A stretch of 64,000 nt of DNA from Candidatus Poribacteria bacterium (GTDB taxonomy: Bacteria; Poribacteria; WGA-4E; WGA-3G), in contig PYJD01000050.1 of the NCBI GenBank assembly GCA_003635315.1, positions 46,603 through 110,602 of the forward strand, written 5' to 3'. Positions within the stretch are counted from its first letter, which is position 1, and the number at the start of each line of letters is the position of its first letter. Below, in pieces: positions 11,201 through 20,558 of this stretch. A program made the position numbers and the translations under genes. The notes under the pieces were generated by a model. The model saw only the letters and a program-made list of their open reading frames with translations, was not told the DNA's origin and made no database searches.

Positions 11201-11320
11201 TTTTAGTGCAAGTTTACGATACCATATACCACGGCGAAACCGGATTATACCCCAAATTAATGTGATAACAAATAAAACCACATTGAAGATTAACCAAGCA
11301 ATTGCAAGATCGGGGTTCAT
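8231..11320 (-). CDS. UPF0182 (COG1615) family large membrane protein
   Basis: Multiple N-terminal TM helices (..WIIRFRRGIWYRKLALKVQAYLLWGIGG..YLWFFEGVNYFETFWTLR) then a large extracytoplasmic domain with ..FTHGYGVCVAPVNEV.., IYYGEM, PYYAMLKLPGE and C-terminal Lys-rich tail. Confidence 0.88.
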   Translation of the reverse strand: MNPDLAIAWLIFNVVLFVITLIWGIIRFRRGIWYRKLALKVQAYLLWGIGGAALLSSISPFSYFYLEYLWFFEGVNYFETFWTLRKVKWILFFGFFIFAVVFMNVNAAIANRLCPEPREFARWTHERTVSFHRTVFGITILFAIVLAIPMMSLHMDFLRFLKRPSEKVEPYHFGRDLNFYLFSYPIHKSVSLWIEVLLWSTCIVVGLLYNFYYRRDARSMGLVKRHIILHGSYLWLMLLGTGIWRGYVNLWNKVYTRSLSDRFEEFHGLFFADNILAMTTRIYCLILLCIGTVIIFNIFWRKRILWYASLGISLLSYLLLIYFFPMAANFWEAKSTQDSIDVESDFLREHIATTRKAFDLEDITSVRFEKGLTTLDTIQRNPEIKENIQFWDRRVFYHILRNQEIKRHHDFHPYADVDRYRLNATSVVNTEPTEADGESIDDSNSEEDNNVVNDTSAPEQYRQVLIAAREIDPDPGPREWGELKLKFTHGYGVCVAPVNEVLSAGSSPDLWVKGVPLEQKEGLNYPEFEIDQPRIYYGEMTKDYVIVNTEKAEYNVETADTDDSVGYHYEGFGGVRLGGLFRRFCFAVRFSSVFILRNRNLAPDSRVMYWRNIGTRRNERLVTDRLSHIAPFLDFDPDPYIVIHDGRLWWMVDFYVTSNRFPNAQFYSDDTAAIEDNDLELYTEPRFKRFKKFNYIRNSGVAVVNAYNGTVDFYTDIKNEVYTDIYKKIFPKLFKDISEMPEGLKSHRRFPDYLTRIQAKMYGSYHVTDERKFIDNSNQWKISMEAYYSETPNHEMMPYYAMLKLPGEDTVEFVSMVPFTPTERDNFMKGWMITRCDPPHYGQRIVYTLSDMNVKGPKHVEDDINKNSELAKLFRDLRVNNDIIPGNMHVIPIEEGIFYIKPIFVKPKQKNGQNGGQESSLTDPIRDLPTLKTIVVKAAVEEGAEHGIAADLSFDTALRKVFIRQSAITVENTNGETPTLADQIRTLLQSHEDTGKALEEIANALENGNVTNGGAKKTQPKAGNKKKNQ

Positions 11321-11683
11321 AAGATATACCTCTTACGATACATAGGAGAGTGATGTAAAAACAGCGTTGTTACTAAAAATACACAACCAACGTTTTTATC
11401 TTCTAATTAGAATAACACCATTTTGCCACTTTGTCAAGACAATCAGATTCAAGGGTACAGCAATTTAGGTTTAACACATAGTAATTCAATATAACCTTGA
11501 TTCTTCACATGTAAATGTCTTCAAAATGAAAGCGCTTTATAAAGTATATTCTCAAGGAATTAATTCCCTATTTTTCTTACAGCAAACTCACGTTAAATAT
11601 ATGATGTGAATTTCTGAATAATTGAATACCACTTGTAGTATTTGTATACTTGGGGAAAACTTGTTTCTCATTTTTTCTATTTC

Positions 11684-11692
11684 TGCTATAAT
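11684..11692 (+). promoter_or_regulatory. Predicted extended -10 promoter (TGCTATAAT)
   Basis: TGNTATAAT 68 bp upstream of the DUF5069-like ATG; followed by palindromes GCAAGACGGTCTTGC (11704-11718) and ACCTATAAATAGGT (11733-11746). Confidence 0.45.
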
Positions 11693-11759
11693 GTGGATAA
11701 TCTGCAAGACGGTCTTGCAACTTACGACTTATACCTATAAATAGGTTAGGAGGCATGTA

Positions 11760-12215
11760 ATGTTTGGTAAAAAGAAAAAAGCTGCTTTGATTCCAACAAT
11801 TAGTTCAGGAGTGGCTGGTCCACTCGGTGTACTACATCTTCCACGTTTTTGGTCAAAAGTACTAATGGATGCAAAAGGTGTCTTACACGCGGATTACCCA
11901 GCATGTGGAGCAGGTTTTGACCAGATGGTGTTGGACGGTCTCGGACTTGATAAAGATGCTACACTGGCATATATCCGAGACAACTCACCCACATACCCGC
12001 AATTTGAAGCTTGGGTCTTAGAACAAAAAGGGGGTAGTCTTGATGCTGATGCTGTATCTGAGTTGAATGCTGCAATCACAGGTTACAACCACGATGACGA
12101 TACACGGACAAGTATCCTCGGAGCAAGCGCGGTGGATGATGATGGGTCAATTTTGGATGCTGTAAACCTTAACAACATTGATGATTGGTATGAATTTCAT
12201 GCAAATTTAGGTTAA
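11760..12215 (+). CDS. DUF5069-like small protein
   Basis: 151 aa, LPRFWSKVLMDAKGVLHADYPACGAGFDQMVLDGLGLDKDATLAYIRD; RBS TAGGAGG upstream. Confidence 0.75.
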   Translation: MFGKKKKAALIPTISSGVAGPLGVLHLPRFWSKVLMDAKGVLHADYPACGAGFDQMVLDGLGLDKDATLAYIRDNSPTYPQFEAWVLEQKGGSLDADAVSELNAAITGYNHDDDTRTSILGASAVDDDGSILDAVNLNNIDDWYEFHANLG

Positions 12216-12474
12216 TATTTTACATATTTCATGTAGGTGTGGTTAAACCTCGCCTACATGAAATATTCCTCTCTCCCTCCGATGTAAACCAATTTCTATC
12301 AACCAACCAAAGTTTGTAATGTTACCTGAGTTCCTAAAAATTTAGACTTCGTGACAGTTCCAAATCACACCAACCGGGTTGTAAAGACAGAATTATTGGA
12401 ATTAATCCCTGAATTCCTCTTACATCAAAATAACATTTATCTTACAACCCGAATACTTCCGAAAGGACACCATA

Positions 12475-13521
12475 ATGAAGGTACAATTTATTGTCATCTC
12501 TATTTTGTGTCTATTCCTTCTGCCATCTTCCTATGCAACCATACCTTCCAAATATGCGAAACAATCCGATGAATGGTTTCGAAGCAAAGAGGGTATGCAC
12601 ATTGCTGATAATGTCCTCACATGGCAAACCCCTTCAGGGAGTTGGCCAAAGAATAAAGACACTGCATCTAAACCGTTTGATGGTGATAGTAAGGATCTGC
12701 ACGGAACCTTTGACAACAGCGCAACTATTAACGAACTCCGATTCCTGGCTCGCGCATTTCGTCTTACAAATGTGACACGCTACCACCAAGCTTTTCTCAA
12801 AGGTATTTCCCATATCTTTGAAGCACAATACCCTAATGGGGGATGGCCTCAGTATTATCCGATAGGCAAAAGCTACCATCGTCATATCACATTCAATGAC
12901 AATGCTATGGTGCGAATTCTCGAACTTCTACAAGATGTCTCTGAATCATCCGATTATGATTTTTTAAAAATGGAGGAACGTACTAAGGCTAAGAATGCTG
13001 TCACCAAGGGAATAGACTGCATTTTGCGTACACAGATCAAACAGGACTGCAAACTCGTTGCATGGTGTGCGCAGCATGACGAAAAAACGCTCAAACCTAC
13101 CTGGGCACGTCCTTACGAACCACCCTCAATCTCTGGGGCTGAAAGTGTTGGAGTCATCCGATTCCTGATGTCTATTGAGGAGCCCACCCAGGAAATTATT
13201 GCTGCTATTGAGGGAGCTGTCGAATGGTTCAGAAGTGTTACAATACAGGGCATTCGCTTAGAAAAATTCACTAACACAGATGGTCAGGAAGATAGACGGG
13301 TCGTGAAAGATCCAAATGCTGCTCCAATTTGGGCACGTTTCTACGAGATTGACACCAACCGTCCAATCTTTCTTGACCGTGATTCTATAGTCCGTTATTC
13401 GTTCTCTGAGATAACTCAGGAACGCCGTACCGGCTACGCTTACTATGGTGGATGGGCAACGAGGTTAATCAAAGATGAATATCCACGTTGGAGAGAAAAA
13501 CACAAACTCCTGACGAAATAA
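12475..13521 (+). CDS. pelA: Secreted pectate lyase (polysaccharide lyase family 10-like)
   Basis: Signal peptide MKVQFIVISILCLFLLPSSYA; WQTPSGSWPKNKDTA..GTFDNSATINELRFLARAF..GWPQYYP..ITFNDNAMVRIL. Confidence 0.88.
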   Translation: MKVQFIVISILCLFLLPSSYATIPSKYAKQSDEWFRSKEGMHIADNVLTWQTPSGSWPKNKDTASKPFDGDSKDLHGTFDNSATINELRFLARAFRLTNVTRYHQAFLKGISHIFEAQYPNGGWPQYYPIGKSYHRHITFNDNAMVRILELLQDVSESSDYDFLKMEERTKAKNAVTKGIDCILRTQIKQDCKLVAWCAQHDEKTLKPTWARPYEPPSISGAESVGVIRFLMSIEEPTQEIIAAIEGAVEWFRSVTIQGIRLEKFTNTDGQEDRRVVKDPNAAPIWARFYEIDTNRPIFLDRDSIVRYSFSEITQERRTGYAYYGGWATRLIKDEYPRWREKHKLLTK

Positions 13522-13569
13522 CCAAGTGTCATACCTCCCAGTTTCACCTTGAAAATAATAACACAGAAT

Positions 13570-13687
13570 CCCTGTAGGAGCGATCTCCGAATCGCGATTT
13601 AACTCAGTGATAGTCGGGAATCGGCCAGAATCATGTTAACTGTCCTCCTACATCTCAAAATGTTCCATTAATTCAAAGTTTACTATA
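13570..13687. repeat. GTAG-type REP pair (REPIN-like), followed by a TIR-like end GTTTACTATA
   Basis: GTAGGAGCGATCTCCGAATCGCGAT ... AGTCGGGAATCGGCC...CTCCTAC ... AGTTTACTATAATT. Confidence 0.65.
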
Positions 13688-13704
13688 ATTTATGTAACTT
13701 CGAA

Positions 13705-14763
13705 CTACCTATCCGAATTTGTTCTAAGTTGAATAGCACTACCAGTTTCAGATGATTTTAGTCCAGCCAATAAAATCTCTGTCACATGCCGCGCCGTATA
13801 TACATTAGAGAGTGGAGGTTGCGTTCCTTCTCGAATATGTTCAGCAAAGTGGGCATGCATACCACTGGGTGCAGCATCGCTACAGTCAATTGCTTTTGTG
13901 TCAACAGGAGCACTCTCCCGTGTATAAGATGTCGGTGTCCACTGTGTCATAGCAGCACCATCTCTACCCGGCATAGTGAACTTTCCAGCAGTGCCATGTA
14001 TGCTCGATTCTCCTGTCCGGGCAGGGTCACACCAACTGGTTTCTGCAGTAACGATACCCCCTGATTCCATCTCAAGAACGAGGGTTGCCACATCTTCCAA
14101 TTCCGTTGGTTTATCAAAAGTAGACACAAAACCTGTAACACGTTTAAATGTACCTAACATTGCTACGAGACTGGAGACAGCATAGACCCCCATATCAAAT
14201 AACGCACCAACACTGGCTTGTTTCGCATCAAAAAACCACAAATCATCTCCACTCTCACCGAAAATATCTCGGATTTCAGCATAGTAAATTTCGGGTCCCC
14301 CATGACTAACTCGCATTCTGGCACCTGAAACACGTCCTATTGCCTCTTCCGCAATGAGTTGTCGTACCTTATAAGTAGCACTACTGAAATGTGGCAGACA
14401 CATGACTGTCTTACCACTCGCTTCACATGCCTCAACAAATTGATCCGCTTCATCCATATCACCACATAGAGGTTTCTGCATTAATACATGCTTTCCTGCT
14501 TCAAGTGCTTTCACTCCCCACGGAACATGTAATGGATGGGGTGTACCAACAAGAATAGCATCAAGTGAGTCGTCCGCAATAATCTCATTGTAGTCCTGAG
14601 TCCAGTGTGGAATATCGAACTCTTCACATTGGTGTTTAAGACGATGTTCACGTCTTCCGCCAATCACAGCCACATCAAAATCTTCACCGTTTTTCAAATC
14701 TGGAAGATGCATTCGGCAGACGATCCCACCTGCCCCAATTATTCCAAGTCTAAGTTTACTCAT
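13705..14763 (-). CDS. Gfo/Idh/MocA family oxidoreductase
   Basis: MSKLRLGIIGAGGIVCRMHLPDL..DDSLDAILVGTPHPLHVPWGVKALEAGKHVLMQKPLCGDMDEAD. Confidence 0.93.
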   Translation of the reverse strand: MSKLRLGIIGAGGIVCRMHLPDLKNGEDFDVAVIGGRREHRLKHQCEEFDIPHWTQDYNEIIADDSLDAILVGTPHPLHVPWGVKALEAGKHVLMQKPLCGDMDEADQFVEACEASGKTVMCLPHFSSATYKVRQLIAEEAIGRVSGARMRVSHGGPEIYYAEIRDIFGESGDDLWFFDAKQASVGALFDMGVYAVSSLVAMLGTFKRVTGFVSTFDKPTELEDVATLVLEMESGGIVTAETSWCDPARTGESSIHGTAGKFTMPGRDGAAMTQWTPTSYTRESAPVDTKAIDCSDAAPSGMHAHFAEHIREGTQPPLSNVYTARHVTEILLAGLKSSETGSAIQLRTNSDR

Positions 14764-14864
14764 AGTTCTAATATTTCCTTGTAGTCAAATCTATATTACA
14801 TATACAATAAAGGTGAGTCATTGTAAGAGTCTCTTAAATGTAATCAATATATACCATATCACTT

Positions 14865-15374
14865 ATGAAACAGTTACGAGATAAGACACTCAAAAACTTT
14901 TTAAGACAGTCCGGTGCACCAGCAGTAGATTTAGTTTTCGTTTTACAAGATGTTGAAGATCCTGTAAACGTCGGTGCAGCTTTCCGAATTGGTGATGCCT
15001 GCGGTGTATCTAATATAGTTTTAACAGGAATCAGTGCCCAACCACCCCATCCGACAATTGCTGGCATTGGTCGTGGTACACATCGTCGAGTTCCTTGGCA
15101 TACAACGAAATACGCTGCTGATGCTGTCAAAGAATTTAAAGATGACGGGTATATTGCCTATGCAGTAGAAGTCACATCGGAATCTGTTCCATATAATAGT
15201 ATTGAATACCCAAAAAAAGTTTGTTTAATTGTTGGCAACGAATATCGGGGTGTTTCAAAACGCACCCTTGAAGCTTGTGACAGATCTATATACCTTCCTA
15301 TGTATGGAAAAGTCGGTTCATTAAATGTACATGTTGCACTTGCAGTTGCCGCTTATCACATTCTGCACACCTGA
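14865..15374 (+). CDS. TrmH/SpoU family RNA 2'-O-methyltransferase
   Basis: VFVLQDVEDPVNVGAAFRIGDACGV..VCLIVGNEYRGVSKRTLEACDRSIYLPMYGKVGSLNVHVALAVAAYHIL, SPOUT motifs. Confidence 0.9.
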   Translation: MKQLRDKTLKNFLRQSGAPAVDLVFVLQDVEDPVNVGAAFRIGDACGVSNIVLTGISAQPPHPTIAGIGRGTHRRVPWHTTKYAADAVKEFKDDGYIAYAVEVTSESVPYNSIEYPKKVCLIVGNEYRGVSKRTLEACDRSIYLPMYGKVGSLNVHVALAVAAYHILHT

Positions 15375-15392
15375 TACATAATATTCATTAAC

Positions 15393-15511
15393 AGGACTTA
15401 CACATTTTGCCCGTTTTCAGATGTTACAACGTTCGTAGTAGGGCAATTCATTGCCCGTTCTTTGTGAAATACGTTCAATTTATCGTGAAATCAGATTTTT
15501 GCGTAAGTCCT
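15393..15511. mobile_element. MITE-like element with AGGACTTAC[A/G]CA terminal inverted repeats, containing GTAGTAGGGCAATTCATTGCCCG palindrome
   Basis: Left AGGACTTACACATTTT, right ATTTTTGCGTAAGTCCT. Confidence 0.75.
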
Positions 15512-15524
15512 GATTAATAAAACA

Positions 15525-16184
15525 TTATCCACCAATTGGTGTCAAATGGACATTTCGGTATGCAACTGGACCGTGATCACCTTGCAATAGTATTGGTCCC
15601 GTTGATGCTTCCTCTGGTAACATGGCACCACGGGTACAACCCACCACTTCAACATTTTCATGCACGATTTCACCGTTCCAAATAACTTCTACAAATGTTG
15701 CATTAGCAATTTTATTGTTGTTAGCATCGAATTTTGGAGCATGGAAGGTTATGTCATACGTTTGCCATTCTCCTGGAGGTTTACTTGCATTAACACGTGG
15801 TGGTACACCATCCACTGGTTTATTGTCAATCCAACGACAATAGACACCTCCACATGATCCGTATTTCAGTTCAGTTTCTCCCCAACTATCTAAGATCTGT
15901 ATTTCATATCTACCCAAAACGTATACTCCAGAATTCGAACCTTGCGGAACCATGAATTCTACATGAATTTCACAATCACCGTGTTCGTATTCTGTGTAAA
16001 GGTCTTTTGTACGTCCTGTAGGACCATTATAGAATATATCCTCACCAGGAGTGGTTGTAAGTAATTTGTTATCTTCTATGTTCAGACCAACGTCACCGAT
16101 TACTGACCATTCATGTTCTGTACCCCCACCACGGGGTAACCAACCACTCATATCTTTACCATTAAAGAGATTCACCTGAGACAA
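15525..16184 (-). CDS. DUF1080 / 3-keto-disaccharide hydrolase-like protein
   Basis: VNLFNGKDMSGWLPRGGG..NSGVYVLGRYEIQILDSWG..PPGEWQTYDITFHAPKFD..GPILLQGDHGPVAYRNVHLTPI. Confidence 0.92.
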   Translation of the reverse strand: MSQVNLFNGKDMSGWLPRGGGTEHEWSVIGDVGLNIEDNKLLTTTPGEDIFYNGPTGRTKDLYTEYEHGDCEIHVEFMVPQGSNSGVYVLGRYEIQILDSWGETELKYGSCGGVYCRWIDNKPVDGVPPRVNASKPPGEWQTYDITFHAPKFDANNNKIANATFVEVIWNGEIVHENVEVVGCTRGAMLPEEASTGPILLQGDHGPVAYRNVHLTPIGG

Positions 16185-16348
16185 ATGGATTCCTCCTATT
16201 GGATTTATACCACTGCTGAAAGATCCTTCTGCAGTTAAGTTTTTGTTGACATATTTTGTTAATTGACATATCTTATTGACTAAGAGAATACTATAAAACG
16301 AAATACTGAAAATGAATCTAATGGAGATTTAAGGATTCTGAAACAACT

Positions 16349-17245
16349 ATGAAAAAAGCGTTATTACTTCTATTTCTATCCATACTCATGGGTTCATTTG
16401 TAATAATAAAAATAACTACCCTCCAAGCTGAAAACACACCTACAGAGGACTCCCCTAAAGAAAGTACAAATTCCCCTTTCGCTGAAGGTTGTAATAAGTG
16501 CCACGGAGAGGAAGCTGCCTATAAAGAATGGACTCAGGCTGGACATTCACATGCTCTGGTAAACCTACTTGAAGGTCCTTATGAAGTTAAAACCTCATGT
16601 TTAAGTTGCCATTCTTCAGGATATACAATGTTTGCCGAAGGAGCAATTCATGGACACCCTTATACTGAGAAAACCGCAGTAAATGCTGTTGCTTGTTCTT
16701 CTTGCCATTCTCATGCAAGTAAAGAAGAGAGTTTACTGGTAATTCCTGCCAAGAAACTTTGTGTTACCTGCCACAAAATGGATTGTGGTTGTGCTGGCGC
16801 GGGTATTATTCACCAATCACAGTCAGAGATGTTCTTAGGTCGCGAAGGGGCAGGTGTTAGACGTATGCCTTCACCGCATGTCCGAGCAATGAAAAAACGA
16901 TGTGTCCATTGCCACATGGCAAAAGAGGATCCTGAGATTATCGCAAAACATGGGGGACATACATTTAAGGCTGATTTTAATATTTGCAGCTCTTCTGGCT
17001 GTCATGATAGTGCTGATAATGATATGGCAAAAAGACTTCCACTGTATAAAGTGGAAATAGAGACAAAAATGAAGGAAGTCAAAGCAACCTTAGACAATGC
17101 TACTGACAAGACTTCGCAAGCCTATTTAGACGCAAAATTGAACTATGATATGGTTAAAGGAGACAGCGGATACGGTCTACACAATATCCCCTATGCACGT
17201 GCTTTATTAGAACACAGTTTATCTCTCAAAGCAGAAATAAAATAG
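16349..17245 (+). CDS. Secreted multiheme c-type cytochrome
   Basis: Signal peptide; heme motifs CNKCH, CLSCH, CSSCH, CVTCH, CVHCH plus CSSSGCH. Confidence 0.88.
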   Translation: MKKALLLLFLSILMGSFVIIKITTLQAENTPTEDSPKESTNSPFAEGCNKCHGEEAAYKEWTQAGHSHALVNLLEGPYEVKTSCLSCHSSGYTMFAEGAIHGHPYTEKTAVNAVACSSCHSHASKEESLLVIPAKKLCVTCHKMDCGCAGAGIIHQSQSEMFLGREGAGVRRMPSPHVRAMKKRCVHCHMAKEDPEIIAKHGGHTFKADFNICSSSGCHDSADNDMAKRLPLYKVEIETKMKEVKATLDNATDKTSQAYLDAKLNYDMVKGDSGYGLHNIPYARALLEHSLSLKAEIK

Positions 17246-17312
17246 AACTTATAAAAGCATTCCTTAAGGTATTTGTTGATAAAATCGCTACAAAACTAAA
17301 CAGATATCAGAA

Positions 17313-18146
17313 TTAACTGCCATTCATGATATTCTTTAGGGGTACATCCTTCTCTTCAGGTATATAAAAACTCATTGCATCGTCAACAACACCCAGAAGT
17401 TGCTTCTGCACGGGGTTACATCTTTCAACCAGTTCATCAGGCATCATAATGTAGTCCATCGGTTTAACCCAACGGTATGCATAACCCATAAATATAGTCT
17501 TTCTGGGTAAACCGGACCAGTTATGACCAATTCCGTGATAAGTCCGTTGTTCAAATAGGAAAGCATCACCAGCATTGACATTCATAGAAATTGCTCCTCG
17601 CGCCCAACCTGTTTCTGGATCACGCGCAGGCATACCGGTCAATCGATTGCTTCCTGGGACTAATACCGTGGCACCCGAGGCAGGATCTGATTGGTCACTG
17701 ATAGCATACGCAATTTTGAGTAATATCCGTGGATGGGGTTCTTGCATCTCACGATATGATGTTCCACCATCACGGTGAAGTCCTATCTTCGTCTTTACAT
17801 CTTCCGCTGGTTCCTCTTTTGACGGAAGCACAATCAGATGGGATGTAATCATTTGTATGTTCCAATTCAACACCCCACACGCATAAGGAAATGTCTTGTG
17901 CCAATCAAGCAGTTGAAGGAACGCATCATGATGTGTAATGCAATTGCGGAGATTAAGTTTACCATCTGGATCAAGATTACCTTCTTCCACCTGTTTCGCA
18001 TGCACTTCGTCTACTGCTGCATTAATCTCTGACAGCACATCTGGAGGTATCGCATCCTTAATTAATAAATATCCGTTGTTATCAACAAACTGTTTTTGCT
18101 CAGCCGTAAGGGATACTGCATCAGACAATTCGTTAATCGTTTCCAT
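17313..18146 (-). CDS. Phytanoyl-CoA dioxygenase family protein (Fe(II)/2OG)
   Basis: QFVDNNGYLLIKDAIPPDVLSEINAAVDE..KIGLHRDGGTSYREMQ..NVNAGDAFLFEQRTYHGIGHNWS. Confidence 0.9.
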   Translation of the reverse strand: METINELSDAVSLTAEQKQFVDNNGYLLIKDAIPPDVLSEINAAVDEVHAKQVEEGNLDPDGKLNLRNCITHHDAFLQLLDWHKTFPYACGVLNWNIQMITSHLIVLPSKEEPAEDVKTKIGLHRDGGTSYREMQEPHPRILLKIAYAISDQSDPASGATVLVPGSNRLTGMPARDPETGWARGAISMNVNAGDAFLFEQRTYHGIGHNWSGLPRKTIFMGYAYRWVKPMDYIMMPDELVERCNPVQKQLLGVVDDAMSFYIPEEKDVPLKNIMNGS

Positions 18147-18341
18147 TATTTCACCTTATTACAAGTATTATAGAGTTCATACAATTGATGTTAAGTTGTT
18201 TAAAAGTATACAAGGATTGACGGAATATCTCAAGAAAAAATAAGCAGATTGCCTAAACTACAATACGCCTAAAATGCATTATGATTATGAACCAATATTT
18301 GCATCATTCCGTGTAAATTTAACCCATTACCCAAACAGTGT

Positions 18342-18489
18342 AGGTTCGGTTTGATGAAAGTTAATTATTAAAATCAGTAATTTCTCAATGGGTTATAAAA
18401 CATTCTACTACGAACCAAGCCGTTTGTAGTAGGGCAATTCATTGCCCGTTAATTACCCATAGTATAATTTAATCTTCATCAACCGAACC
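18342..18489. mobile_element. MITE-like element with GGTTCGGTTTGATGAA / TTCATCAACCGAACC inverted ends and internal GTAGTAGGGCAATTCATTGCCCG palindrome
   Basis: TAGGTTCGGTTTGATGAAAGTTAATTAT ... ATAATTTAATCTTCATCAACCGAACCA. Confidence 0.75.
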
Positions 18490-18525
18490 AAAAATGTAAA
18501 TTCAATGATAATTTAGGTTATTCAA

Positions 18526-20427
18526 ATGGCACAAACAACAAACAAAAAACCACAAGATATACACAATACACCTATAACTAATGAACCTAAAAGTATCAAC
18601 CGTAGAACATTCATTAAAGAACTTAGCTTAGTCAGTGCCAGTACATTAACTCTATTTGGATCAGACACAGTAGCACAAAATGCCCCAGCTATAGACCAAA
18701 ATGTAAGACCGAATATACTCCTTCTAATGACTGACCAGCAGCGGTGGGATGCAATGAGTAGCAGTGGAAACTGGGTGCAGACACCGAACATGGATCGCAT
18801 TGCCAGTGAAGGTGTCCGATTTACAAATTCTGTCACTACCTCCCCTGTCTGTGTGCCAGCACGACTTAGTTTAGCTTCTGGTTTATATCCGCACAACACT
18901 GGGGTATGGCAAAACCAAAATCACACCATGTCCGTAGATACACCAACCTGGATGCACGCATTACGTGATGCTGGATATCGGACAAGTCTGTTTGGTAAAA
19001 CACACTATTATAAACACAGTGAAGGCATTGATATGCGTAAACGAGAATACTTGCTCCACGCTTATGGATTAGACGATGTTGATGAAACCCCCGGTCCCAG
19101 AGCAAGTCGACGTGTCTTATCCCATATGACAGCAATGTGGCAAGAAAAAGGTCTATGGGCTGAATATAGAGCAGATATTGAAAACCGCCTTAATAATAAA
19201 CCGTATGTTGTTCGTCCCACTATCCTCGGTCTCGAAAATGATGCCGATGTCTACGTCGGACAGAAGGCAAAGCAATACCTTAAAGAATATAACCGTACGG
19301 AACCATGGTTCTGTTGGGTCAGTTTTGGCGGACCTCATGAACCTTGGGATGCACCTGAACCCTACGCAAGTATGTATAATCCAAACGCAATGCCACAACC
19401 AATACCCCGACAACCAATAGGAAACCGTCCACGCGGTGAATTAGATACACTCATGGGAGTGAAACGTAGAAATCCTCAATTTCTTGCAGGTGAAGTCGGA
19501 AAGATCCGGGCAGACTATGCAGGCAATGTAACTCTCATTGATGATCAAATCGGTGAAATTCTTGATACAATTCACCAACGCGGTGAACTTGATAATACTG
19601 TCATTGTCTTCTGTTCTGATCATGGTGAAATGAACGGGGACTATGGAATGATCTACAAGAGTAACTTCATGAATGGTTCCGTCCGAATTCCATTCTTGGT
19701 ACGCACCCCTGAAACTTTAAATAACCGCACCATAAATCGTATCAATGAAAGTCCAGTTGAATGGATGGATATCGGTCCAACCCTGGTTGAATTGGCAGGT
19801 GGTAAGATCACACATCAGCAATTCGGAAAATCGTTATGTCCTGTGCTATCAGACGCCACAGCAACACACCGTGAATTTGCCATCTCTGAAATATACCATG
19901 AAACAATGCTTCTAAATCAAGATTGGAAGATGGCATTAAATAAGAGTAATCAACCTTATCTCTTATTCGATGTTAAAAACGATCCACATGAAACGAATAA
20001 TCTCGCAGGAACCCCAAGAATGGAACTGGTGGAAAGAGAATTACGTTCACAAATCTTAGATCGCATCTCTGATACCCAACTGCAAATGGATGTAAATCCT
20101 AAACGAAAAAAATTAGTTTCACTCGGACAGATTAAACGTAATGAACTACTACAAAATTTCCCCAACCCTTTCAATCCTGAAACATGGATTCCATTTCGGC
20201 TTCTCGACGACGTTAATGTAACAGTTCGCATTCATGCTGCTACTGGTAAGTTAGTGAGAACATTCTCTCTTGGGAAAATACCTGCAGGAGATTATACCTC
20301 ACAATCTCAAGCCATTCATTGGGATGGGTGTAATCAAGAAGGAGAATCGGTTAGCAGCGGCGTTTATTTTTACACCATTAAAGCTGGTTCTTTTTCTGCA
20401 ACTCGTAAAATGTTAATACGGAAATAG
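18526..20427 (+). CDS. Sulfatase with Tat-type signal and C-terminal FlgD/T9SS-like domain
   Basis: NRRTFIKELSLVSASTLTLFG; RPNILLLMTDQQRWDAM; Cys-type sulfatase motif CVPAR; C-term NELLQNFPNPFNPETWIPFRL..VRIHAATGKLVRTFSLG..SGVYFYTIKAGSFSATRKMLIRK. Confidence 0.92.
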   Translation: MAQTTNKKPQDIHNTPITNEPKSINRRTFIKELSLVSASTLTLFGSDTVAQNAPAIDQNVRPNILLLMTDQQRWDAMSSSGNWVQTPNMDRIASEGVRFTNSVTTSPVCVPARLSLASGLYPHNTGVWQNQNHTMSVDTPTWMHALRDAGYRTSLFGKTHYYKHSEGIDMRKREYLLHAYGLDDVDETPGPRASRRVLSHMTAMWQEKGLWAEYRADIENRLNNKPYVVRPTILGLENDADVYVGQKAKQYLKEYNRTEPWFCWVSFGGPHEPWDAPEPYASMYNPNAMPQPIPRQPIGNRPRGELDTLMGVKRRNPQFLAGEVGKIRADYAGNVTLIDDQIGEILDTIHQRGELDNTVIVFCSDHGEMNGDYGMIYKSNFMNGSVRIPFLVRTPETLNNRTINRINESPVEWMDIGPTLVELAGGKITHQQFGKSLCPVLSDATATHREFAISEIYHETMLLNQDWKMALNKSNQPYLLFDVKNDPHETNNLAGTPRMELVERELRSQILDRISDTQLQMDVNPKRKKLVSLGQIKRNELLQNFPNPFNPETWIPFRLLDDVNVTVRIHAATGKLVRTFSLGKIPAGDYTSQSQAIHWDGCNQEGESVSSGVYFYTIKAGSFSATRKMLIRK

Positions 20428-20558
20428 TCTCTGACATTTGAATGAGTTTGGCTATCGTATTCTGTAATCGTTGTGTCAAATACATCTACTTTGTAGATTT
20501 TAGATAACACTAACACTTTGGAAATCGTGACTACAGCGCGGAAAGTTCGTAACCACAA

